Shown: positions 1 to 5,344 of the stretch, one piece after another
How positions within the stretch are numbered: position 1 is the first letter of the stretch
Layout: every line of letters starts with the position of its first letter
Assembly (NCBI GenBank): GCA_937934385.1
Contig: CALGZV010000015.1
Location: forward strand, 1 to 5,920
Reading direction: 5' to 3'
Source: an uncultured Clostridia bacterium
GTDB taxonomy: Bacteria; Bacillota; Clostridia; Oscillospirales; CAG-272
DNA: 5,920 nucleotides
Notes under the pieces: generated by a model
What the model saw: the letters and a program-made list of their open reading frames with translations, nothing else
Told to the model about the DNA's origin: nothing
Database searches by the model: none
Made by a program: the position numbers and the translations under genes

Positions 1-44
1 CCAAATACCTCGGTTATACCCATATTGATATTCAGTAATTCAGG

Positions 45-50
45 AAAGGA
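45..50 (+). promoter_or_regulatory. Ribosome binding site of the aldolase-like gene
   Basis: AAAGGA, within a longer AGGAAAGGA (42-50), lies 11 nt before the ATG at 62. The spacing is slightly long but usable. It fixes the start: reading upstream in frame there is no other ATG, GTG or TTG before an in-frame TGA at 26-28. No clear promoter is visible in the 61 bases before the gene, so it may be transcribed from outside the window. Confidence 0.6.
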
Positions 51-61
51 ATTATAATTAT

Positions 62-1024
62 ATGTCCATTATCACAGAAAGAAACGCTTCTCTTAAAGTA
101 TTCGAAAAGGCAGCCGAACGCGGAACCAGTATAGGAATCTTCTGTACAGCAAGCTATTGGAACACAGAGGCAATTCTCATGGCTGCACAAAGAATCGCCG
201 AAAAATATCAGATTGAGCAGGTTCCGGTAGTTGTTGCAACCACCTTTACATATCCTCATATGCCTCAGTGCGAACGTTTTCTGCATTGCGGCGACGCAAA
301 GGCGGGAATTCTTTCCCACTTTGGATATTTAAACGCTGTTGCAGGAAGTAAATATTCACCCTATAAAAATGTTGCCGTACTTCCTCACCTTGATCACGCG
401 AACCCCGTGAGAGACAGATGGGCTCTCACCTGTGCGCTTGATTACTTTTCAAGCGTTATGTTCGACGCGCAGCTTTATCCTTTTGAGGAAAATATGGCTC
501 TTACTGAGGAATACGTAAAGAATTACGGAAAAGATGTTCTTGTAGAAGGAATTCTCGAATCCCTCAATGTTTCAGACGGTGCGGTATCTACACATATTGA
601 CAACTATTGTGAAAATGCTGTAAAATATGTCAAAAACACCGGAGTTGATTTTGCGGTTGCAGATCTCGGAACAGAGCAGCAATCGACTTCGATCGGAAAA
701 GCTAAATATGACAAAGAGAGGGCAAGAGAGCTTACCGCTGCTCTCGGAAGAAAGATGCTTGTTCTTCATGGAACTTCCTGTCTCGCGAACGAGCAGACAA
801 GAGGACTTGCTTCTGACGGCGTTGTCCGTGTAAATATGTGGACAAGAATTGCAAGAGAAGCTGGACAGTACGCTGCCGAAAAGCTTGCACAGCGTATGGA
901 TAAGATACAGGCAGGAGATTTCAATTCCACAGAATCTATGGCATATATAAGAGACAACACAGAAAAAGCAGCTGACATCATGGAAGAAATGATGGAGCTG
1001 TTCGGATACGCAAATCTGGCATAA
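62..1024 (+). CDS. Class II fructose-bisphosphate/tagatose-bisphosphate aldolase family protein, divergent
   Basis: This 320-residue protein belongs by motif to the class II (metal-dependent) aldolase family, cytosolic TIM-barrel enzymes that split or join ketose phosphates to give dihydroxyacetone phosphate and an aldehyde. Visible family landmarks are PHLDHAN at 108-114 (family form HLDHG: D111 is the likely proton donor and H112 a metal ligand), VMFDAQLYPFEEN at 132-144 (family VMIDGSHLPFEEN), VEGILE at 161-166 (family VEAELG), GTEQQ at 203-207 (family GTAHG), LVLHGTSC at 233-240 (family LVLHGGSG; H236 a metal ligand), and VRVNMWT at 255-261 (phosphate-binding family motif INVNT). The middle metal ligand, the His of GTAHG, is Gln here, and the GGSG phosphate loop is altered. 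The N-terminal part before HLDH is about 30 residues longer than in GatY/KbaY-type enzymes. The fold assignment is secure. Substrate, and even aldolase activity, are not. It stands alone in the window and has its own terminator. Confidence 0.85.
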   Translation: MSIITERNASLKVFEKAAERGTSIGIFCTASYWNTEAILMAAQRIAEKYQIEQVPVVVATTFTYPHMPQCERFLHCGDAKAGILSHFGYLNAVAGSKYSPYKNVAVLPHLDHANPVRDRWALTCALDYFSSVMFDAQLYPFEENMALTEEYVKNYGKDVLVEGILESLNVSDGAVSTHIDNYCENAVKYVKNTGVDFAVADLGTEQQSTSIGKAKYDKERARELTAALGRKMLVLHGTSCLANEQTRGLASDGVVRVNMWTRIAREAGQYAAEKLAQRMDKIQAGDFNSTESMAYIRDNTEKAADIMEEMMELFGYANLA

Positions 1025-1046
1025 GAAAAGAATACTTTTTATATAA

Positions 1047-1094
1047 AAAACGGGATATGCATTGAATATGACGATTCTTTACATGTCCCGTTTT
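1047..1094 (+). terminator. Rho-independent terminator after the aldolase-like gene
   Basis: A 13-bp stem pairs AAAACGGGATATG (1047-1059) with CATGTCCCGTTTT (1082-1094), with one G-U pair and a 22-nt loop. The stem ends in TTTT and further T-rich sequence follows (to about 1103). It starts 23 nt after the stop codon. The A-run on the left arm means it could also work on the opposite strand. Confidence 0.8.
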
Positions 1095-1164
1095 AAATAT
1101 TTTATTACAGTAAAAATTAAGTATTGGATATTTTGGTATTTGCTATGGACAAGTTATGAAATAC

Positions 1165-1258
1165 TTTTGTATTGCATTTTGTCTGAAATATAGGTTTTTA
1201 ACCTGATTTTATTTTCTTGATTCTGAAATGCCGGGACGCTCAAGTACGTTAGTATATA
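1165..1258 (+). repeat. A+T-rich intergenic direct repeat, copy 1
   Basis: Bases 1165-1256 align without any gap to 3252-3343, with about 71 of 92 identical by hand count. Shared blocks include TTGCATTTT, TCTGAAA, ATTTTATTTTCTT, TGAAATGC and CGTT.GTATA. Weaker similarity seems to extend upstream from GTATTTG (1136 and 3226) with a small gap. No ORF or obvious fold explains it. Just after this copy, GGCTTCTTTGTTT (1260-1272) resembles the right arm of the tRNA-Leu terminator next to copy 2, which hints that this copy descends from a tRNA 3' flank. Confidence 0.65.
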
Positions 1259-1290
1259 CGGCTTCTTTGTTTGAATGTAATGTCCAAATT

Positions 1291-1329
1291 ATACCCATAC
1301 AACCTTTAGCTAAAAGGTTGTATGGGTAT
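1291..1329. terminator. Perfect 17-bp hairpin, probable terminator of the sigma factor gene
   Basis: ATACCCATACAACCTTT (1291-1307) pairs perfectly with 1313-1329 across a 5-nt AGCTA loop. It sits about 56 nt beyond the restored stop codon (1385) of the minus-strand sigma gene, where a terminator is expected. The T-run on the minus strand is weak (ATAATTTGG), so termination is inferred mainly from the stem and the position. No open frame runs through it. The rest of 1095-1384 holds the repeat and otherwise nothing recognisable. Confidence 0.5.
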
Positions 1330-1384
1330 CGTTCAATGTTGTAAGAAATAATTATAAAGTACACACCGGAACAATTTTAAAGGA

Positions 1385-1611
1385 CTATGCATTGACAATC
1401 AGTGTCATCAAGGATTTTTCTGTTCTTTGGTAGGTTTTTGCAATTTTCCGTTTTTCAGCAGCGTTGTGATGCAGTGCAGCAAAAACCATCCGTCACAATG
1501 AAATGTAAACTGCAATTCATACATTTTTACCTTTTTAAGGTGCGCAGGGACCGATTCCAGTACAGCCTCAGAATAAGGTGCCTTCAATGCCTCAAAATTC
1601 AGCCCGGTACT
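1385..1611 (-). pseudogene. Frameshifted 3' tail of the sigma factor gene
   Basis: After the sigma stop (1594-1592) the minus strand stays protein-like in the +1 frame, open from 1611 to a TGA at 1410-1408, with segments such as EAVLESVPAHLKK and DGWFLLHC. Just before that TGA, at the A5 run in GAAAAATCC (1420-1412), one added base would restore the original frame and give KEQKKSLMTLIVNA followed by TAG at 1387-1385. The two changes are one extra base between 1611 and 1592 (the GGG at 1605-1603 is a candidate) and one missing base near 1420. They cancel, and the whole span 3046-1385 is exactly 554 codons. The intact protein would therefore be about 553 residues, with about 72 after residue 481. 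Either the gene is decaying or the sequence has two homopolymer errors. Confidence 0.7.
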
Positions 1612-3046
1612 TTATCTTGATTTGCTCACCGATAGCAAGGAGTTCGTCTTGAATCTCTTTATTTACCAGTACAATAATCTGCCATACAGACATGAAGTAT
1701 CCGTCATAGTCGCCGCTGGTTTTCACATAGCCGCGTTCGGCAAGCCATGCATAGTCATCCTTTGAAAGAAGGTACTCAGCCTCTCTTTTATAAAGCGAAA
1801 GAATACGCCTTGCCTCTTCAGAATACTGCAGATCATGACGTTCGCCACGATCTGACCACTCACTATCAATCTGCCAAAGGACACGCTCACCGTTGCCATT
1901 CCACATCGGTCCGCACCAATTCTTCATGTACACGTAGTCATCCGGGAGAACTATATCATCCGGTACGACTGCTGCATGGCAAATATTATGCGCACCATCC
2001 GGGCGGATTGTAGCAACCTCTTCAAAGGAAATGCTCTCATCCATCAATTTTTCACCGGAACAAGCGGTGATATAAGGAATCAGAGACCAAAGTAGAAAGT
2101 TTTTATCACGTAACGGCTTTTCCCTTGTAGAGCCAGGGAGCATATGATTGCAGATAATACGATCATCGTCCAGGAACTCGCTATGGATCAGTTCATCGTA
2201 CAAATCATTTGCAAACAGCTCAGCAGCACGCTTGTACATATCATTCTGCATGGCAAGCAGTTCTGCAGTTGGTTCGCTGATGATGAAGTTCACAATGTAC
2301 TTATCCTTTTGTGCCAGCAGAAAACCGTATTCTTCAAGGAATTCAACTTCGTTTTCTACATACACGGGGGAAACGCCAAGATCATCGGCAATCTCGTCCG
2401 CCGTTTTAGCAGTATCCCGAACACAGTAGCAAATGTTCTGGGACAGCGCGGAACGAAAGAATTCGTCCGAGGATTTTGTGCCAACAGAACCGTTGATACC
2501 GTAGGAGTGAAATTTAATAGGATTAAACCTAAGTTCGCTTGCTTTTCTCATCGTATCCATACCTCGTTTCAATTCTTTTTTAGCTTCAAACAAGTGCCAT
2601 TTGACGGTACCGAGAGGAATACCCAATTCTTTTGCAATGTCAGCCTGCTTGCGATTCTCAAAATAATATGCGATCACAATTCTTCTCTGCAGCTTTGAAA
2701 GGTATGCAATCTCGGTTCTGAGACGACGAACAGACTCCGTATTGTCATCGGTTTCGATTTCAAAATGTGAATCTGCAATTAGCTCCCCGACTTCATCAAA
2801 AGAAACACCGACCATACTTTTTGCGTTATCACGGTAGTAGTTGCTCAGCGTATTATGAGCAACCGTCCAGATAAATTTACCCATATCCGCAACGTCCTCC
2901 TTTGCAAGGAGAGAACGAAACGCTTTCGCCGCAATCTCTTGGGACAAATCTTCTGCATCATGAATGCTTTTACACCTCTTAAGAGTAAACCCGAATATAG
3001 GCTTCAGATATTCAGTTATAGTTTTCTCTACGTCTTGTCTGTTCAC
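1592..3046 (-). CDS. ECF-type sigma-70 family sigma factor with long C-terminal extension (3' end frameshifted)
   Basis: The visible product is 484 residues. Residues about 8-75 match sigma region 2 (DAEDLSQEIAAKAFRSL, then FIWTVAHNTLSNYYR), which binds core RNA polymerase and the -10 element. Residues about 105-160 match region 4 (LSKLQRRIVIAYYFENRKQA, then a helix-turn-helix at DIAKELGIPLGTVKWHLFEA), which binds the -35 element. A linker leads to a likely winged-helix segment at about 193-255 (KTADEIADDLGVSPVYVENEV, then EYGFLLAQKDKYIVNFI). An acidic, aromatic-rich region of unknown role fills the rest, including NWCGPMWNGNGERVLW near 376. An ordinary ECF factor is under 200 residues, so most of this protein is extension. 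No anti-sigma factor or membrane partner adjoins it, so the extension may itself sense or regulate; that is inference. The GTG start is chosen because GAGG lies 9 nt upstream; the nearby upstream ATG is out of frame. The C-terminus is probably cut short by a frameshift (see the entry at 1385-1611). Confidence 0.85.
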   Translation of the reverse strand: MNRQDVEKTITEYLKPIFGFTLKRCKSIHDAEDLSQEIAAKAFRSLLAKEDVADMGKFIWTVAHNTLSNYYRDNAKSMVGVSFDEVGELIADSHFEIETDDNTESVRRLRTEIAYLSKLQRRIVIAYYFENRKQADIAKELGIPLGTVKWHLFEAKKELKRGMDTMRKASELRFNPIKFHSYGINGSVGTKSSDEFFRSALSQNICYCVRDTAKTADEIADDLGVSPVYVENEVEFLEEYGFLLAQKDKYIVNFIISEPTAELLAMQNDMYKRAAELFANDLYDELIHSEFLDDDRIICNHMLPGSTREKPLRDKNFLLWSLIPYITACSGEKLMDESISFEEVATIRPDGAHNICHAAVVPDDIVLPDDYVYMKNWCGPMWNGNGERVLWQIDSEWSDRGERHDLQYSEEARRILSLYKREAEYLLSKDDYAWLAERGYVKTSGDYDGYFMSVWQIIVLVNKEIQDELLAIGEQIKIKYRAEF

Positions 3047-3055
3047 TTGCTTGTA

Positions 3056-3059
3056 CCTC
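3056..3059 (-). promoter_or_regulatory. Ribosome binding site of the sigma factor gene
   Basis: GAGG on the minus strand lies 9 nt before the GTG at 3046-3044. It decides the start codon: the only nearby ATG upstream (about 3067) is out of frame. Confidence 0.65.
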
Positions 3060-3076
3060 GTTGAAAGCTTTCATAC

Positions 3077-3104
3077 ATATAGACACGTGATTCAAAAAAG
3101 GTTG
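3077..3104 (-). promoter_or_regulatory. Probable ECF-type promoter, likely autoregulatory
   Basis: On the minus strand, CAACC (3104-3100) followed by a T6 run, then GTCTATA (3084-3078), gives a 15-nt gap between CAACC and GTC. This resembles the AAC-type -35 and CGTC/GTCTA-type -10 elements of Gram-positive ECF promoters. A start near 3072-3076 would leave a leader of about 30 nt holding the ribosome binding site, which is the expected geometry. No good sigma-A promoter is apparent in the same place. Self-transcription by the encoded sigma factor is inferred from position and family habit. Confidence 0.5.
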
Positions 3105-3251
3105 GGGCTTTTTAAAAAATAATTTGAAATCCAAAAGAGGGATTCTCATAAAAGCACACAATATAAATTGCTGCAAAGCCTGTTATCCCAAACCAGCATG
3201 CGAAAGCCAATGTTTACAGGTAGCAGTATTTGTGTTGTAATGCATGTTTCT

Positions 3252-3345
3252 TTTTGTGTTGCATTTTATCTGAAACGCAGTTTTTTAAACGCATTTTATT
3301 TTCTTAATATTGAAATGCTGAAATGCTCGAAACCGTTGGTATACA
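3252..3345 (+). repeat. A+T-rich intergenic direct repeat, copy 2
   Basis: This is the partner of the repeat at 1165-1258, in the same orientation and 2087 bp away, with about 77 percent identity over 92 ungapped bases. It lies between the sigma promoter region and the tRNA-Leu terminator, i.e. immediately downstream of the tRNA. It contains a perfect tandem GAAATGCT doublet (3312-3327) that is degraded in copy 1. The stretch 3105-3251 beside it shows no gene and no other recognisable signal. Confidence 0.65.
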
Positions 3346-3352
3346 AGGAGAA

Positions 3353-3389
3353 AAAGAAAGAAGCCTTGTTTTTCAAGGCTTCTTTCTTT
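3353..3389 (-). terminator. Rho-independent terminator of tRNA-Leu
   Basis: A perfect 16-bp stem (3353-3368 with 3374-3389) closes a 5-nt loop. On the minus strand the descending arm is rich in T (GGCTTCTTTCTTT) and two more T follow. The stem begins at the last base of the encoded CCA end of the tRNA, an unusually tight arrangement. Confidence 0.85.
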
Positions 3390-3473
3390 GGTGCGGGAGA
3401 CGGGACTTGAACCCGTACGGTGTAAACCACACGCCCCTCAAACGTGCGCGTCTGCCAGTTCCGCCACTCCCGC
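3389..3473 (-). tRNA. tRNA-Leu, anticodon GAG
   Basis: The gene is 85 nt including an encoded CCA. The acceptor stem GCGGGAG pairs with CTCCCGC, and the discriminator base is A. The D arm is closed by GCG/CGC. The anticodon stem CACGT pairs with GCGTG around the loop TTGAGGG, giving anticodon GAG at 3439-3437. A long class II variable arm (around TGGTTTACACC) and a T arm ACGGG-TTCAAGT-CCCGT follow. The long variable arm and A73 fit leucine. It reads CUC and CUU codons. All stems pair well, so it should be functional. Confidence 0.96.
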
Positions 3474-3502
3474 GTAATGCGGTTTTGCTTGCCACGTTTG
3501 AT

Positions 3503-3531
3503 ATTATATCATAAACAAGAGATTTTGTCAA
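3503..3531 (-). promoter_or_regulatory. Consensus sigma-A promoter of tRNA-Leu
   Basis: On the minus strand TTGACA (3531-3526) and TATAAT (3508-3503) are separated by exactly 17 bases. Both hexamers match the vegetative consensus perfectly. Transcription would start near 3496, about 23 nt before the mature tRNA. The promoter begins only a few bases after the terminator of the exporter operon, so the tRNA has its own transcription unit. Confidence 0.93.
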
Positions 3532-3536
3532 TAGAA

Positions 3537-3586
3537 AAATATGCACAAACAAAAGGCGATATACAGCGTTCCAAATGTGCATATTT
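3537..3586 (-). terminator. Probable terminator of the ABC exporter operon
   Basis: AAATATGCACA and TGTGCATATTT (3537-3547 and 3576-3586) form a perfect 11-bp stem around a 28-nt loop. On the minus strand the stem ends in ATTT, followed by TTCTATT. It begins 10 bases after the exporter stop codon. The stem is A+T-rich and the loop long, so strength is uncertain. Confidence 0.6.
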
Positions 3587-3595
3587 GCCATTGAA

Positions 3596-5344
3596 TTAGC
3601 TTTTCATAGCATTTACGAGTTCTGAATAGAATCCGCCGCGGGCGACAAGCTCCGCGTGTTTGCCCTGCTCAACAATATGTCCGTTCTTCATTACAATAAT
3701 AATATCGGATTCCATTATCGTTGAAAGGCGATGTGCTATAACTATACTTGTTTTGCCCCGCATCATTTCGGTGAAAGCGCGCTGAACTTTAATTTCTGTT
3801 CGCGTATCGATACCTGATGTTGCCTCGTCAAGTATAAGCATCGGTGTTTTTGCAAGCATTACTCTTGCTATGCAAAGCAGCTGCTTCTGTCCTTCGGAAA
3901 GGTTGTCTCCTCCGGCGGTTATTACGGTATCATACCCGTTTTCGAGCCGTTTGATAAAGCTGTGCGCATGTGCTTTCTTCGCAGCTTCAATGATCTCTTC
4001 GCGCGAAGCCTGAGGATTTCCGTAGGATATATTTTCGGCAACTGTTCCTGCGAAAAGCCATGTGTCCTGAAGAACCATTCCGAACATTGCTCTAAGCTCA
4101 TCGCGGGACATATCACTTGTCGGAACGTCGTCTATAAGTATTCTTCCGCTGCTTGGTTCATAAAAGCGAAGCAACAGATTTATCATGGTCGTCTTTCCGC
4201 AGCCTGTCGGACCGACGATTGCGATCCGCGATCCCGCAGGAGCGTGCAGACAGAAGTCTTCGATCAAAGGCGAATCGGTGTATGAGAAATAGAGATGCTC
4301 AATATCAATGCAGCCCTTTTTCTCATCCTGTACTGAAATGCCGCCCGATGATTCATTTTTAGATATTTTGTCTTTGGGCTCATCGGGGGTGTCTATAACG
4401 TCGAAAATTCGTCCTGCTGACGCAAATGCCGATTGAAGCTGTGTAACTATTCCGCTTATCTCGTTGAAAGGCTTTGTATACTGATTTGCGTAAGAGAGAA
4501 ATACAGATATGCTTCCGACGGATATGCTTCCGCCCATTGCGATAACCGATCCGAGAACACCTGCCGCTGCATAAACAAGGCTATTTACAAAACGTGTTGT
4601 GGGATTTACGAGCGCGGAGTAAAACTGCGCGCGATATCCGCATTCTTTGAGTCTGCCGTTTATCTTGTCATTTTTTTTACAAGCGCCGGATTGCTGTCCG
4701 AACGCGATAAGAAGCTTTTGCGCGCCGAAATACTCCTTGACATTTGCGGTGATCTCTCCCTGAAGCACGCTTTGGCGCGTGAAGTATTTAAAAGAGCCTT
4801 TTGCGATAAATGCTGCAGTGAGAAGTGAAAGAGGTGTGAGAAGAACAACAGCGATCGTTATAATTCCGCTTTCACGGAACATGAAAAGTAGGGTACCGAC
4901 TATTGTAAGAGTACCGGTGAAAAGCTGGGAAAAAGCTTGAAGCAGGCCGTCGGATACCATGTCGATGTCATTGGTCGCTCGGTTGATGAGATCGCCGTGA
5001 GGATGACTGTCGATGTATGACAGGGGGACATGCTGAAGTTTTTCAAACATGCGGCATCGGAGATCGTGAACGGTCTTTCCGGTGATACTGCTGTTAAGAT
5101 ATGCCCCGGCAAAGCGGAACAGCGTTGCTAATATAGCTGATCCGATAAGAAAGAGAATTACGGTTCGCAGCTTTCCGAAATCAACGTTTCCTTGGCCGAG
5201 CATGAGATCTATTGCATTTCCCGTAAAAACCGGGACTGCAAGCGTGAATACAACGCCTGCCGCAGAGCAGAGAAGTGAAAGTAATACGAGAGGGGTGTAC
5301 GGACGCACATACCGCAGAAGTCTTTGAAGTATCTTTTTATTCAT
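3596..5344 (-). CDS. ABC exporter half-transporter (membrane domain plus ATPase), catalytically canonical subunit
   Basis: This 582-residue protein has the standard exporter layout. The N-terminal membrane domain spans about 1-315, with hydrophobic helices near 18-40, 61-80, 135-155, 160-180, 245-270 and 272-290. A short charged linker (about 319-345) precedes the nucleotide-binding domain. That domain shows Walker A GPTGCGKTT (378-386), a Q-loop with Q426, signature LSEGQ (482-486), Walker B MLILDE (502-507; catalytic E507), the D-loop, and H-loop H538 in IAHRL. The signature has Glu in place of the usual second Gly. In heterodimeric exporters of the TM287/288 and BmrCD type, that degenerate signature belongs with the other subunit's degenerate site. 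The start is the ATG at 5344-5342, preceded by AAAGGAGG at 9 nt. It overlaps the 3' end of the upstream ATPase gene by 8 nt (ATGAATAA), so the two are translated together. Likely role: export of drugs, lipids or peptides; the substrate cannot be read from the sequence. Confidence 0.92.
   Translation of the reverse strand: MNKKILQRLLRYVRPYTPLVLLSLLCSAAGVVFTLAVPVFTGNAIDLMLGQGNVDFGKLRTVILFLIGSAILATLFRFAGAYLNSSITGKTVHDLRCRMFEKLQHVPLSYIDSHPHGDLINRATNDIDMVSDGLLQAFSQLFTGTLTIVGTLLFMFRESGIITIAVVLLTPLSLLTAAFIAKGSFKYFTRQSVLQGEITANVKEYFGAQKLLIAFGQQSGACKKNDKINGRLKECGYRAQFYSALVNPTTRFVNSLVYAAAGVLGSVIAMGGSISVGSISVFLSYANQYTKPFNEISGIVTQLQSAFASAGRIFDVIDTPDEPKDKISKNESSGGISVQDEKKGCIDIEHLYFSYTDSPLIEDFCLHAPAGSRIAIVGPTGCGKTTMINLLLRFYEPSSGRILIDDVPTSDMSRDELRAMFGMVLQDTWLFAGTVAENISYGNPQASREEIIEAAKKAHAHSFIKRLENGYDTVITAGGDNLSEGQKQLLCIARVMLAKTPMLILDEATSGIDTRTEIKVQRAFTEMMRGKTSIVIAHRLSTIMESDIIIVMKNGHIVEQGKHAELVARGGFYSELVNAMKS

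Noticed and set aside
14..24. The word TTATACCCATA shared between the window start and the hairpin at 1289-1299
   Set aside because: Only 11 A+T-rich bases match with no flanking similarity, so chance is sufficient.
32..319. A 95-codon minus-strand frame opposite the start of the aldolase-like gene
   Set aside because: It is antisense to conserved aldolase-family sequence, Cys-rich without a pattern, and has no supporting context.
1402..1620. A 72-codon plus-strand frame over the end of the sigma gene
   Set aside because: The opposite strand carries the protein-like frameshifted sigma tail, which explains the open frame better. No motif was found in the plus-strand product.
1385..1620. Programmed frameshifting as an explanation for the two-frame sigma tail
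   Set aside because: No slippery heptamer, stimulatory hairpin or hungry codon pair was seen at the junction, and two separate shifts in opposite directions would be needed.
2144..2698. A 184-codon open frame on the plus strand opposite the sigma factor gene
   Set aside because: It lies wholly antisense to a gene with clear sigma domains, its product is low-complexity with no recognisable motif, and no good ribosome binding site was seen. It is a shadow of the sigma coding sequence.
1165..3345. The repeat pair as ends of an insertion sequence or integrative element
   Set aside because: The repeats are direct and diverged, with no transposase or integrase between them and no duplicated tRNA 3' end in copy 1. 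A passenger-only element cannot be excluded but is not supported.
4433..4828. A 131-codon plus-strand frame and other frames opposite or out of phase with the ABC exporter
   Set aside because: All lie over a gene with complete ABC exporter motifs. They are by-products of its codon use.
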